Source: JAAYVZ01 sp035384965 (GTDB lineage Bacteria; Acidobacteriota; Thermoanaerobaculia; Thermoanaerobaculales; Thermoanaerobaculaceae). From it: DNA of 64,000 nt. The notes beneath the pieces were generated by a model. That model was given only the letters and a program-made list of their open reading frames with translations, had not been told where the DNA came from and ran no database searches. Where the stretch lies: positions 1-64,000 of the forward strand of contig DAOOJE010000004.1 in NCBI GenBank assembly GCA_035384965.1, written 5' to 3'. This document shows positions 23,836 to 32,657 of the stretch, in pieces (the first letter of the stretch is position 1; each line of letters begins with the position of its first letter). A program made the translations under genes and the position numbers.

Positions 23836-26800
23836 GTGCGTCGAAACTGGTTCCGACACACGGTCCTCGCCGCTGTGCTCGGCTCTCTGCCCCCCTCCTC
23901 TCTCGCCCCGCCCATCGTGCTCGACGACTTCGAGCGGGTCGCATCGTGGCAGGCCGCACCGGCCGACGGCGTCAAGCTCGAGCTCGGGTCCGACGTCGGA
24001 CGCAGCGGCAAGGCACTGCGGATCGCCTTTGACTTCGAGGGACGCGGGGGGTGGGCAGCGGTGCGGAGACCCCTGCCACTGGAGTTGCCCAAGAACTGGG
24101 AACTCGCTTTCTGGATTCGTGGCTCGGCCCCGAGCAACACGCTCGAGGTCAAGCTCACGGATCGTTCCGGCGAGAACGTCTGGTGGTCGGTGCACCGGGA
24201 GTTCGCGTTTCCCGAAAAGTGGCAGCGGGTTCGCGTGCGGAGAAGGCAGCTCTCGTTCGCCTGGGGCCCGGCCGGCGGCGGTGAGCTCCGGCAGACCGGC
24301 TTTTTCGAGCTCGCCGTCACCGCGGGCTCGGGCGGCGCCGGCACAGTGTGGCTCGACGACCTCACGCTCACCGAGCTGCCCACCGTCGAGGGACCGCCGC
24401 CGGTGCCGCGGGCGACGGCATCGTCGTCGCTGGCCGGCCGCGGGCCAGAGCTGGCACTTTCGGGCGAGCACGGCGGCTGGCAGTCCGACCCCTCCTCGCC
24501 AGGCGACCAGTGGTTGGCCGTCGATCTCGGGATCCCCCGCGAGCTTGGCGGTCTCGTCATCGACTGGCAGCCAGGCGGTACACCCGAGTGGTTTGCGGTG
24601 TCGACCTCGGACGACGGCGCGGTGTGGGAGCAGAAATGGCGGGTCCCACGCACCCAGGGCGGGCACTCGAGGGTCTTTCTCGGCGGCGCCGAGGCCCGCT
24701 GGCTGCGTGTGACGGGCAAGGCGCGCCCGAAGGAGGGCGTCGGCATCGCCCACCTGACCCTCGAGCCTTTCGAGCTCACCGGCACCGCCGAGGGCTTCCT
24801 CAGGGCCGCCGCAGCCGACTCCCGCCGGGGTGTGTACCCCCGCGACCTGCTCGGCGAGCAGGCGGCGTGGACGGTCAGCGGCGCGCAGGTCGGCTCCCGC
24901 CTGCACGGGCTGCTCGGGGCCGACGGCGCGTTCGACCCCGCCCCCAGGTCGTTCGCGGTCGAGCCGTTCGTCCGGCTCGAGGGCGCGCTCCTGACCTGGG
25001 CCGACGTGGAAGTCGAGCAGTCGTTGCTCGACGACGCGCTGCCCATCCCTGTCGTGACGTGGACGCACCCGTCGCTGGTGCTGGAGATCACCGCGTTCGA
25101 CAGCGGCGACGATGCCTCGTACATCCTCCGCTACCGCGTCACCAACCGGACAGGACGGAGGCTGACGCCAACGTTGTTCGCGGCGGTGCGGCCGCTCCAG
25201 GTCAACCCCTCGAGCCAGACCCTCAACACTGCCGGCGGGGTCGCGCCCAACCAACACGTGGCCTGCGAGGGCGCAAGCATTGTCGTCGACCGCGCCTGGG
25301 GCGTCGTGCCGCGGCCGCGCGCCCACCGTTGCGGGGCGACGGACTTCGACGCGGGCGACGTCGTCGCGCTGCTGGCCCGCGGCGCGTTCCCCGGGGCCCC
25401 GAGCGGCGGCGGGCCTTTCGGCTCCGCCGCCCTGGCCTGGGAGCTGGACCTCGCTCCCGGCGCGGCCACCGAGGTCGCGCTCATGGTGCCGGCGACCCAC
25501 GCCGAGCGCTGGACGCCGCCGTGGGGCGGATTGGCCGCCGACGCGAGCCGCGAAGCCGTGGCCGCGTTCGTGGCCGGCCGGCTCGCGGCCAGTCGTGAGC
25601 GGTGGCAGGATCGTCTCGCGAAGGTCGAGCTCTCCGGGCCGCCGGAGGCGGCGCCGCTATTCGCCGCCGTCAAGACCAACCTCGGCTTCATGCTGGCGAG
25701 CCGCGACGGGGCGGCGCTGCAGCCGGGGACGCGGGCGTACGCCCGCTCGTGGATCCGCGACGGGGCGATGATGGCGGCGGCGCTGCTGCGCCTCGGGCAA
25801 GCCGACGCGGTGCGCGACTACATCCTGTGGTTCGCGCCCCACATCTACCCCTCGGGGAAGGTGCCGTGCGTGGTGGACCGGCGGGGCGCCGACCCGGTGC
25901 CGGAGCACGACTCGCAGGGCCAGTGGGTGTTCATGGTCGCGGAATACCTGCGCCACTCCGGCGACCGTGTCACCGCAGAGGCCGTCTGGCCCCGGATCGC
26001 GGCGGCGGTGCACTACCTCGACGAGCTGAGGCGCGAACGTCGCACCGACGACTACCGCACCCCGGACAGGCTCGCTTTCTTCGGCACCTTGCCGGCGTCG
26101 ATCTCGCACGAGGGGTACTCGGCCAAGCCGATGCACTCGTACTGGGACAGCTTCTGGGCGCTGCGCGGGATGAAGGACGCGGTGTGGCTCGCGAGCGAGC
26201 TCGGGCATCACCAGGAGGCGACGCGCTGGGCGGCGATCCGGGACGAGCTGGCGGGCGACCTGGGCGCCTCGGTGGCGCGCACCATGGCCGAGCACCGCAT
26301 CCCGTACCTGCCCGGCTGTGTCGAGCTCGGGGACTTCGACCCGACCTCCTCCACCGTGATCCCGACCATCGCTGGGGCGTCGGACCTCGTCCCACCCGGC
26401 GCCGAGGAGGCGACCTGGGAGCGCTACTGGCGGGAGGTCGAGCGCCGCTTCGCCGGCGAGCAAGATTGGGAGGTCTACACCCCGTACGAGTGGCGCAACG
26501 TCGGCGCCATGCTGCGGCTGGGGTGGCGGGAGCGCGCCGCCAAGCTCGCGTCGTGGCTGCTCGCGGACTGCCGTCCCGCCGGGTGGCGGCAGTGGCCGGA
26601 GGTGATCGCCCGCGACCCGGTCAAGGCCCGCTTCATCGGCGACATGCCGCACGCCTGGGTGGGCTCCGACTTCATTCGCTCCGCGCTCGACATGCTGGCG
26701 TTCGAAGACGAGCGGCGCGACGCGCTGGTCCTGGGGGCGGGCGTGCCGGCACGCAGGCTGGAGGACGGCGGCGTGTCGGTCAGAGGGCTCGGGACCCGCT

Positions 26801-27006
26801 GGGGACCGCTCTCGTTCTCGATGGTGAGGACGGCCGAGACCGTGCGCGTACAAATCGGCGCCTTGCCGCGCGTGCCCCGTGGCGGGCTCGTGCTGCGGCT
26901 CCCGCTGGCGGTGCGGCACGCCACGGTGAACGGAGTGCCAGCGAGGGTCGAGGGCGGCGACGTGATCGTGCGTGCGCTCCCGGCCGACGTCGAGGTGCGC
27001 GAATGA
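23836..27006 (+). CDS. large secreted six-hairpin glycosidase with discoidin-like domain, family not recognised
   Basis: From GTG 23836 this is 1056 residues with a short signal-like stretch (HTVLAAVLGSLPPSSLAPP). The first ~150 residues form a carbohydrate-binding-like beta-sandwich (VLDDFERVASW ... GTVWLDDLTLTEL). Next is an F5/8-type C (discoidin) module (ATASSSLAGRGPEL ... DQWLAVDLG ... RWLRVTG), then a glycogen-debranching-like beta-sandwich. A C-terminal alpha-helical toroid (about 590-950) has YARSWIRDGAMMAAALLRL, PSGKVPCVVDRRG, SISHEGYSAKPMHSYWDSFW and GDMPHAWVGSDFIRS. The WIRDGAMM and HSYWDSFW motifs resemble GH15/GH37/GH63-type barrels, but I cannot place the family. It sits between transporter and esterase (ATGA overlap with the latter). 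The start is uncertain; ATG 23557 would be coupled to the permease stop. Confidence 0.65.
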   Translation: MRRNWFRHTVLAAVLGSLPPSSLAPPIVLDDFERVASWQAAPADGVKLELGSDVGRSGKALRIAFDFEGRGGWAAVRRPLPLELPKNWELAFWIRGSAPSNTLEVKLTDRSGENVWWSVHREFAFPEKWQRVRVRRRQLSFAWGPAGGGELRQTGFFELAVTAGSGGAGTVWLDDLTLTELPTVEGPPPVPRATASSSLAGRGPELALSGEHGGWQSDPSSPGDQWLAVDLGIPRELGGLVIDWQPGGTPEWFAVSTSDDGAVWEQKWRVPRTQGGHSRVFLGGAEARWLRVTGKARPKEGVGIAHLTLEPFELTGTAEGFLRAAAADSRRGVYPRDLLGEQAAWTVSGAQVGSRLHGLLGADGAFDPAPRSFAVEPFVRLEGALLTWADVEVEQSLLDDALPIPVVTWTHPSLVLEITAFDSGDDASYILRYRVTNRTGRRLTPTLFAAVRPLQVNPSSQTLNTAGGVAPNQHVACEGASIVVDRAWGVVPRPRAHRCGATDFDAGDVVALLARGAFPGAPSGGGPFGSAALAWELDLAPGAATEVALMVPATHAERWTPPWGGLAADASREAVAAFVAGRLAASRERWQDRLAKVELSGPPEAAPLFAAVKTNLGFMLASRDGAALQPGTRAYARSWIRDGAMMAAALLRLGQADAVRDYILWFAPHIYPSGKVPCVVDRRGADPVPEHDSQGQWVFMVAEYLRHSGDRVTAEAVWPRIAAAVHYLDELRRERRTDDYRTPDRLAFFGTLPASISHEGYSAKPMHSYWDSFWALRGMKDAVWLASELGHHQEATRWAAIRDELAGDLGASVARTMAEHRIPYLPGCVELGDFDPTSSTVIPTIAGASDLVPPGAEEATWERYWREVERRFAGEQDWEVYTPYEWRNVGAMLRLGWRERAAKLASWLLADCRPAGWRQWPEVIARDPVKARFIGDMPHAWVGSDFIRSALDMLAFEDERRDALVLGAGVPARRLEDGGVSVRGLGTRWGPLSFSMVRTAETVRVQIGALPRVPRGGLVLRLPLAVRHATVNGVPARVEGGDVIVRALPADVEVRE

Positions 27007-27782
27007 GGGCCGCGCTCGTGCCGTCACTCGTCCTCGCCGTCGCTTCGCTCCCGGTCCTCGCCGGCTGTGCGGTGCCTGCCCACAAGCCCCGCACGCCACG
27101 GGGCTTCCTCCTCGAATCCGTGCGCGCCGGTGACCGCGAGCTGCCCTACGCTCTTTACGTACCGCCATCCTTCCACCGGCGGCGCGCCTGGCCGCTCGTG
27201 CTCTTCCTCCACGGCTCGGGAGAGTGCGGCAGCGACGGCCTGCGACAGCTCTCCCAGGGGCTTCCGCAGGCGATCCTCGCGGCGCCCGAGAAGTGGCCCA
27301 CCCTTGTGCTCTGCCCCCAGAAGCCAACACCCGACACCGAGTGGGAGGCGTGGGACGACGTGCTCATGGCGATGGTCGAGCGCGTGCGCTCGGCGTACCC
27401 GGTGGACGAGCATCGGATCGCTCTCACCGGGCTTTCCCAGGGCGGCCACGGCGCCTGGGTGCTGGGTGCGCGGCACGCCGACCTCTGGTCTGCCGTGGCC
27501 CCTGTCTGCGGATACGTGCCGGTTCGCCGGGGCGCACCGGGCATCGTTCTCGATCGCCAGGCGATCGCCCGCGCCCTTGCGCGGACACGGGTATGGGCGT
27601 TTCACGGTGAGGACGATCCCATCGTGTCGGTGGGCGAGACGCGCGAGGTGGCGGCAGCCCTTGAGGATGCGGGCGCACCGCCCCGGCTCACCATCTACCC
27701 GGATCTCGGGCACGACGCATGGCTCCCGGCCTACCAGGAGAACGGACTAGCCGTTTGGCTGCTCGCCGCGCGGGCGCGGTAG
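27003..27782 (+). CDS. lipoprotein alpha/beta-hydrolase, esterase/PHB-depolymerase-like
   Basis: A 259-residue predicted lipoprotein (signal LVLAVASLPVLAGC, Cys about 22) with an alpha/beta-hydrolase fold. The oxyanion segment is LVLFLHGSGECG (about 66-77). The nucleophile Ser145 lies in GLSQGGHG, followed by the acidic HGEDDPIVS and a His in YPDLGHDAWLPAY near the end. Such enzymes remove acyl or feruloyl-type esters from polysaccharides or cleave short esters. Here it may deacylate a decorated glucan before hydrolysis. ATG 27003 overlaps the glycosidase stop (ATGA), so the two are co-translated. Confidence 0.8.
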   Translation: MRAALVPSLVLAVASLPVLAGCAVPAHKPRTPRGFLLESVRAGDRELPYALYVPPSFHRRRAWPLVLFLHGSGECGSDGLRQLSQGLPQAILAAPEKWPTLVLCPQKPTPDTEWEAWDDVLMAMVERVRSAYPVDEHRIALTGLSQGGHGAWVLGARHADLWSAVAPVCGYVPVRRGAPGIVLDRQAIARALARTRVWAFHGEDDPIVSVGETREVAAALEDAGAPPRLTIYPDLGHDAWLPAYQENGLAVWLLAARAR

Positions 27783-27822
27783 CGAGCCGGGAGGGTACGA
27801 CCCTACCCACGGGGCGGGCGCT

Positions 27823-28257
27823 CTACTTGCTCAGGTTGTGGGCGAGCGCGGCGAGGATGCCGATCGCCACGGCGGACTGGGCGGTCACGGCGATCTGGTC
27901 CTGCCACGACAGCTCGTGCCACGCCTGGCTCCACGGTCCGGCCAGGACAAGGCGCGGCGGCCCTCCCGGGCTCACGCTCATGCGGATCGCCGTCGAGCCC
28001 GGCTTGCCCCGGCCGGGCAGGCTGCCCATCTGCGCCGCCCAGACCTCCCGAGCCACGGCGTACTCGAGCTTGCTCATCGGCGAGTCCCACAGGGCAAGCC
28101 TCAGCTCGCGGGAGGCCTCGTACGACCCGACGGGGTAGGTGTTCAGGTGCAGCGAGAACGTCCGCGGCCCGGCAGGGGGAAAAGAGGCTTCCTGCGCGAG
28201 CGCCTGGGCGGGGACACCGACGAGGAGCACAAGCACCAGGGTCGCAAGCCGTCGCAT
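27823..28257 (-). CDS. hypothetical exported protein with C-terminal hydrophobic tail
   Basis: A 144-residue protein with a signal peptide (LATLVLVLLVGVPAQALAQ, residues 4-22). The mature region LHLNTYPVGSYEASRELRLALW is followed by a probable C-terminal membrane segment IAVTAQSAVAIGILAALAHNL. I do not recognise a family. It converges on the esterase gene across 40 bases and lies upstream of the NHL-repeat gene on the same strand orientation, but without obvious operon linkage. Confidence 0.5.
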   Translation of the reverse strand: MRRLATLVLVLLVGVPAQALAQEASFPPAGPRTFSLHLNTYPVGSYEASRELRLALWDSPMSKLEYAVAREVWAAQMGSLPGRGKPGSTAIRMSVSPGGPPRLVLAGPWSQAWHELSWQDQIAVTAQSAVAIGILAALAHNLSK

Positions 28258-28340
28258 CGCTCACCTCGCAGCCCCAGTGTGACGCACGAGACGCGCCTGC
28301 GGCAACCCCCGACCCCAGGGCCTTGCGCTGCCGGACTGAG

Positions 28341-31300
28341 CTATCGCCGCATCGGCAGGGTGGTCGGATCGGTCGAGAGGTTGTCTACCACCGAGCCCGA
28401 GGCCAGGATCCCCTCCCCCACCTCGACGCTCACCCTGGCGTACGCCGCCGCCAGGTCGTTGCGCCCGGCCACGGTCTTGAACGGCTGGTTGGCCTGGCTG
28501 CGCTGTCCTGGCCTGAGCGTGCCGTTCTCCACGAGGTACTGCCCGACCTTGGTGCCGTTACCGGCAAACAGCTCGACCTTCACCCGCGCGTCCACGGAAC
28601 CGGTGTTGGCGACGAGGATGTTGGAGCGGTAGGAGGCGTTTTGCACGAGCTGCGGGATGTACGCCGACTCTCCGGCAGCCAGGCCCGCCCCGGCCGTGAA
28701 CGCGTCGTAGTCCTGCCCGAACGTGCCTTTGCTCTGGCTCTGGTTGTAGGTTCGCGAGGTGACGATCACCGACACGTCGGGCACGACCTGCAGCGCGCCG
28801 GCGTCGTCCTGCTGCGTGAACCGGCGCACCGCGTCGACGAGGATGAGCTGGTTGTACGGCGGCACCTCGACCACGGTCTCGAACGTCGACTTGCCAAAGA
28901 AGCGCAACGTCACACTGGATTTCACCGAGTGGAGGTTGAGCAGGCCGAGGTCGGTTCGCCAGCTCGTGCCGCCCGTGCCGGCGAGGTGGGCGACGACGGG
29001 AAGCCAGGACGGCTCGGCGCCGAACACCTCGCCTTTCATCACCACCGAGGTGGGATCGTTGGAAGCGGGGTTGTTGTCGACGACCGAGGCGTACGCGATC
29101 ACGCCGTCGCCCTCCAGCACCTCGAGCCGGGCGTAGCCAGCCGCCAGGTCGTTCTGCCCCGCCGCCTTGAACGGCGCATTGAGCTGGACGCGCTGCCCGG
29201 GAGGAATGGGAGATCCGCCGTTGACCACCGGCTCTCCGACCTTCGTTCCCGCCCCGTCGAAGAGTTCGAGTCGCACCCTGGCGCCGCCGGCGCCCGTGTT
29301 GGCAATGAGGATATTGCTGCGGTAGGCGGCGTTTTCGCTCAACTGCGGGAGGAAGACCGCCTCCCCCGCCTTGGCTCCCCGCTCGCGCGAAAAACCGTCG
29401 TAGCTCTGGCCGAAGGTGCCGGCTGCGCTCCGGTTGTAGGTGCGGGAGGTCACGACCAGCGGCTGGTCGGCGAGGATTTCGAGCGGCCCGGCGCCGACGA
29501 AGCCGAACAGCGCGTCGACGACGTCCACGAGGATCTTCTGTTCGCCGGTGGCGATGGTGGTCGACTGCCCCAGTAGGGTGCTCGAGTGCAGGCGCAGGTG
29601 CACGATTCCGGGTGCCTGCCCGACGTTGAGCAGCCCCAGGTCGGTCCGCCACTGGCTGCCCGCCGCACCGGGCTGGTGGGCCACCACCGGCACCCAGTAC
29701 TGGCGGAAACGGATCGGGATCTTCTTCGTGCACTCGCTGCTGCAGCCGGTGGCGTTGGTGACCACGACCCGCAGCTCGACCTCGCCGCCGGGGCCGGCAG
29801 TGAAGGTGATGGCCGGGGTTCCCGCCCCGGCGGTGATGGCACCGTTGGTGACGGTCCACACGTAGGTGGCCCCCGAGCCGGCGTCGGGCACGCTGGCGGT
29901 GTTCCCGGCGGTGCCCGGCGTCACGAATTCGGGTGCGGTGATCGCGGCCACAGGCGGATCTACCACCGTGACCGTGGCGCTGCCCCCGACGCTGCCGTTG
30001 CCGGCGGCGTCCGCCACCGAGGCGAGGGTGTAGACGGTGGTCGCGGCTGGCGAGACCACCCGCGTCGCCGGGCTGGATGCCACGCCGTCCTGGACGAACC
30101 CGTCGCTCCACGCGAGCCTCCACGGTGCCACGCCGGTGAGGGCGACCTGCAGCGTCGCTTCGGCGTCGCGGCAGATCGTCGTGCTCCCCGAAAGCGTTGC
30201 CGTCGCTCCTGCCGTGATGCTCACCGTGCTCACGTTACGGCCCGCCGCGTTGTACGCCTCGAGCCTGAACACGTACAGCTCGGCGCGATCGGGAGTGAAT
30301 GTCGGGTTGCGCACGGTGGCCGACGACAGCGCGGCCGTCGAGGCCGCCGGCCGGCGAATGAGCGACCAGTGCCAGCCGGTCGCGGTCTGTGGAGCCGTAT
30401 CCAGCTGGCGCGGCGTCCCCGGCGTTGCCACCGGCGAGTCCACGATCGCCACGTCGGCAATGGCCGGCTCGCCCCGCCGGATCGCGTTGTTGCCCCGATC
30501 CGCGACCCACACGACGCCGGCAGCGAGGGCCAGCCCGGCAGGGCCTTCGAACCGGGCCGTCGGCCCCGAGCCATCCGTGCTGCCGGCCACGCCCGCCAGC
30601 CCGGCCACCGTCGTCACCTCGCCGTCAGGTGTGACCCGGCGCAGCGTGTGGTTGCCGGTGTCCGCCACCCAGATCACGCCGCTGGCGTCGACCGCCACAC
30701 CCACCGGACTCGAGAAGCGGGCGGCGTTGCCGGTGCCGTCGGCTCCGCCGGCGTGACCCGGTAGCCCGGCCACCGTCGTGACCTGCCCGAGGGGGGTCAT
30801 GCGCCGCAGCGTGTGGTTGCCGGTGTCGGCGATGAAGAGGTTGCCGTCCGCGTCGAACGCCAGTCCGCTCGGCATGCGGAAGCGGGCGACCGCTGCCTCG
30901 CCGTCGGCGTCGCCGGAAGCGAGCGGCGCGCCGGCGGCCGTTGCGACCTCCCCGCCGGGCGTGATCCTGCGCAGCATGTGGTTGGCGGCGTCCGCCACCA
31001 GCACCGAGCCGTCGGGAGCCACCGCCACCGCCATCGGGTAGTTGAAGCGAGCTGCCGCGGCCGGCCCATCCGCAAAGCCGCGGGCGCCCGGCGAGCCGGC
31101 CACCGTCGTCACCGTGCCGTCGGGGGCGACGCGCCGCACGACGTGATTTTCCGAGTCGGCCACTAGGACCGCGCCGTCGTCGGCCCGGGCCAGCCCGGCC
31201 GGGCTCGCGAAGCGCGCGTTCGCGCCCGCGCCGTCAACGTGCCCGGGCGATCCGGCCAGACCGGCCACGGTCGTGACCACACCGGCCATGGTGACCTGGC

Positions 31301-32522
31301 GGATCGTGTGCCCTACCGAGTCCGACACCCAGAAGGCACTCTCGCCCACCTGGCAGAGGCCGTGGGGGTGGTCGAAGCGTGCCATGGGGCCGGTGCCGTC
31401 GGTCCAGCCCGCCCCTCCGGCCAGACCGGCGAACGTGGTGGCGGCGCCGCCGCTCGTGACCTGCCGCACTGTATGGTTCCAGCTATCCGCGACCCAGAGC
31501 GCTGAGCCGTCGGGGGTGGCGGCGATGCCGCCCGGGTACCAGAAACGGGCGGCGCCGCCCACCCCGTCCAGGTTGCCCGAAAGCCCCGCTTGCCCGGCCA
31601 GGGTGGACACCTCGCCCGCCGCGCTCACGCGCCGGATCGTGCTGTTGCTGGTGTCGGCCACCCACAGCGTGGTCCCCGACACCGCCACGGCCCCCGGGAA
31701 AAAGAACCGCGCGGCTGCCCCGGTGCCGTCCGCCGAGCCCACCGCCCCGGCGGTGCCGGCAAAAGTCGTCACGACGCCCGCGGGCGTCACCCGCCGGAGC
31801 GTGCAGTTGCGGGTGTCGGCCACCCAGATCACGCCGCTGCCATCCACGGCCAGCCCGCTTGGGTAGTTGAACCGGGCCGCGGTGCCGGTGCCGTCGGTCG
31901 AACCTGCCCGCCCGAGCTGGCCGGCCAGCGTCGACACCGCGCCTTCCGGCGACACCCGGCGGATCGCGTGGTTCTTCGAATCCGCGACGAGGAGCGTCCC
32001 GTCGGCAGCGAGGGCCAGACCGCTCGGCTCCGAAAAGCGGGCGGCGCTGCCGAGCCCGTCCACCGCGCCGGAGACCCCGGCGCTGCCGGCGAGCGTCACG
32101 ACGCGGCCGTCGGGGTCGATCCGGCGCACCGTGTGGTTGCCGGTGTCGGCCACAAAGAGCCGTCCGGCGCTGTCCACCGCCACCGCCCGCGGTTTGAAGA
32201 AGCGCGCCGCGGCGCCGACCCCGTCGAAGCTTCCCGGAAGCCCCGCCACCCCGGCGACGGTCGACACGCTGCCGTCGGCCGCCACCTTGCGGATCACGTG
32301 GTTTTCGGTGTCCGCGATGTACAGCGTCCCGACAGCGTCGAGAGCGATCCCCGCCGGCTTGAAAAACCGCGCTGCGGTTCCGGCCCCGTCCTCGCTCCCG
32401 TACCCGCCGGGGCTCCCGGCGACGTGCGAAACCGTGAGCGTCTGGGCCGACGCCCACCCGGCCGCCGCCGTCACTCCGGCCAGCAGAGCCAGCCCCAACG
32501 CCCTGCGCATCCTCGTCCGCAT
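28341..32522 (-). CDS. giant secreted 12-repeat NHL protein with PKD-like and tandem C-terminal modules
   Basis: A 1393-residue exported protein. The signal peptide is about residues 1-27 (LGLALLAGVTAAAGWASAQ). Twelve NHL-type repeats of about 55 residues follow, each of the form DGxGxAARFxxPxGLAVD...VADTxNHTxRRVTxxGxVTTVAG, probably folding as two six-bladed propellers. Then come about 230 residues of Ig/PKD-like beta-sandwich (with AWSDGFVQDG, and YVWTVTNGAITAG). The C-terminus is two tandem ~225-residue modules, each opening with PVVAH...WRTDLGLLN and holding YRSNIL.ANTG halfway. ATG 32522 has GGAGGGA upstream. Likely surface-exposed or secreted; binding partner unknown. Confidence 0.75.
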   Translation of the reverse strand: MRTRMRRALGLALLAGVTAAAGWASAQTLTVSHVAGSPGGYGSEDGAGTAARFFKPAGIALDAVGTLYIADTENHVIRKVAADGSVSTVAGVAGLPGSFDGVGAAARFFKPRAVAVDSAGRLFVADTGNHTVRRIDPDGRVVTLAGSAGVSGAVDGLGSAARFSEPSGLALAADGTLLVADSKNHAIRRVSPEGAVSTLAGQLGRAGSTDGTGTAARFNYPSGLAVDGSGVIWVADTRNCTLRRVTPAGVVTTFAGTAGAVGSADGTGAAARFFFPGAVAVSGTTLWVADTSNSTIRRVSAAGEVSTLAGQAGLSGNLDGVGGAARFWYPGGIAATPDGSALWVADSWNHTVRQVTSGGAATTFAGLAGGAGWTDGTGPMARFDHPHGLCQVGESAFWVSDSVGHTIRQVTMAGVVTTVAGLAGSPGHVDGAGANARFASPAGLARADDGAVLVADSENHVVRRVAPDGTVTTVAGSPGARGFADGPAAAARFNYPMAVAVAPDGSVLVADAANHMLRRITPGGEVATAAGAPLASGDADGEAAVARFRMPSGLAFDADGNLFIADTGNHTLRRMTPLGQVTTVAGLPGHAGGADGTGNAARFSSPVGVAVDASGVIWVADTGNHTLRRVTPDGEVTTVAGLAGVAGSTDGSGPTARFEGPAGLALAAGVVWVADRGNNAIRRGEPAIADVAIVDSPVATPGTPRQLDTAPQTATGWHWSLIRRPAASTAALSSATVRNPTFTPDRAELYVFRLEAYNAAGRNVSTVSITAGATATLSGSTTICRDAEATLQVALTGVAPWRLAWSDGFVQDGVASSPATRVVSPAATTVYTLASVADAAGNGSVGGSATVTVVDPPVAAITAPEFVTPGTAGNTASVPDAGSGATYVWTVTNGAITAGAGTPAITFTAGPGGEVELRVVVTNATGCSSECTKKIPIRFRQYWVPVVAHQPGAAGSQWRTDLGLLNVGQAPGIVHLRLHSSTLLGQSTTIATGEQKILVDVVDALFGFVGAGPLEILADQPLVVTSRTYNRSAAGTFGQSYDGFSRERGAKAGEAVFLPQLSENAAYRSNILIANTGAGGARVRLELFDGAGTKVGEPVVNGGSPIPPGQRVQLNAPFKAAGQNDLAAGYARLEVLEGDGVIAYASVVDNNPASNDPTSVVMKGEVFGAEPSWLPVVAHLAGTGGTSWRTDLGLLNLHSVKSSVTLRFFGKSTFETVVEVPPYNQLILVDAVRRFTQQDDAGALQVVPDVSVIVTSRTYNQSQSKGTFGQDYDAFTAGAGLAAGESAYIPQLVQNASYRSNILVANTGSVDARVKVELFAGNGTKVGQYLVENGTLRPGQRSQANQPFKTVAGRNDLAAAYARVSVEVGEGILASGSVVDNLSTDPTTLPMRR
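28344..29705 (-). repeat. tandem C-terminal PVVAH/WRTDL modules of the NHL protein
   Basis: Two copies of a module of about 225 residues encoded back to back (about 29009-29705 and 28344-29008). Each contains two half-repeats: one starts PVVAHxxGxxGxxWRTDLGLLN, the second PQLxxNAxYRSNILxANTG. Both copies also share SRTYNxSxxxGTFGQxYD. The same arrangement closes the protease at 42268. I know no named domain with this signature. Confidence 0.6.
30455..32430 (-). repeat. coding tandem array of 12 NHL repeats (about 165 bp each)
   Basis: The array encodes residues of about 32-690 of the giant protein. Every unit has a Gly/Asp-rich turn, an AARF strand, a VADTxNHTxRR strand and a TTVAG ending. 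Repeats are diverged at DNA level (codons differ), so the array is old and held by protein-level selection rather than recent slippage. Confidence 0.7.
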
Positions 32523-32554
32523 GTTCCCTCCGTCACCTGATCCGGCGCCTCCAG

Positions 32555-32570
32555 GCGGCACATGTGCCGC
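32555..32570. promoter_or_regulatory. perfect 16-bp palindrome upstream of the NHL gene
   Basis: GCGGCACATGTGCCGC is fully self-complementary and lies 33 bases upstream of ATG 32522, in the short gap between the GH1 stop and the NHL gene. It is a candidate operator for a dimeric regulator that I cannot identify. Confidence 0.35.
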
Positions 32571-32657
32571 TCGGTCGGGGGGCCACACAGCATACTCCCT
32601 CGACCGCGGCTGGCCATTGTCCTACGGCACGCCAGCCCCGTTCGTCGGTGAGCCCGA

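Noticed and set aside
22630..27006. A continuous 1458-codon frame suggesting a permease-glycosidase fusion
   Set aside because: The part before 23557 is an out-of-frame shadow of the MalG-type permease, and 23557-23835 is not protein-like. The real gene starts later.
30455..32430. Regularly spaced ~165-bp repeats as a possible non-coding repeat array
   Set aside because: They encode NHL blades in one uninterrupted frame, and the repeat is at protein level.
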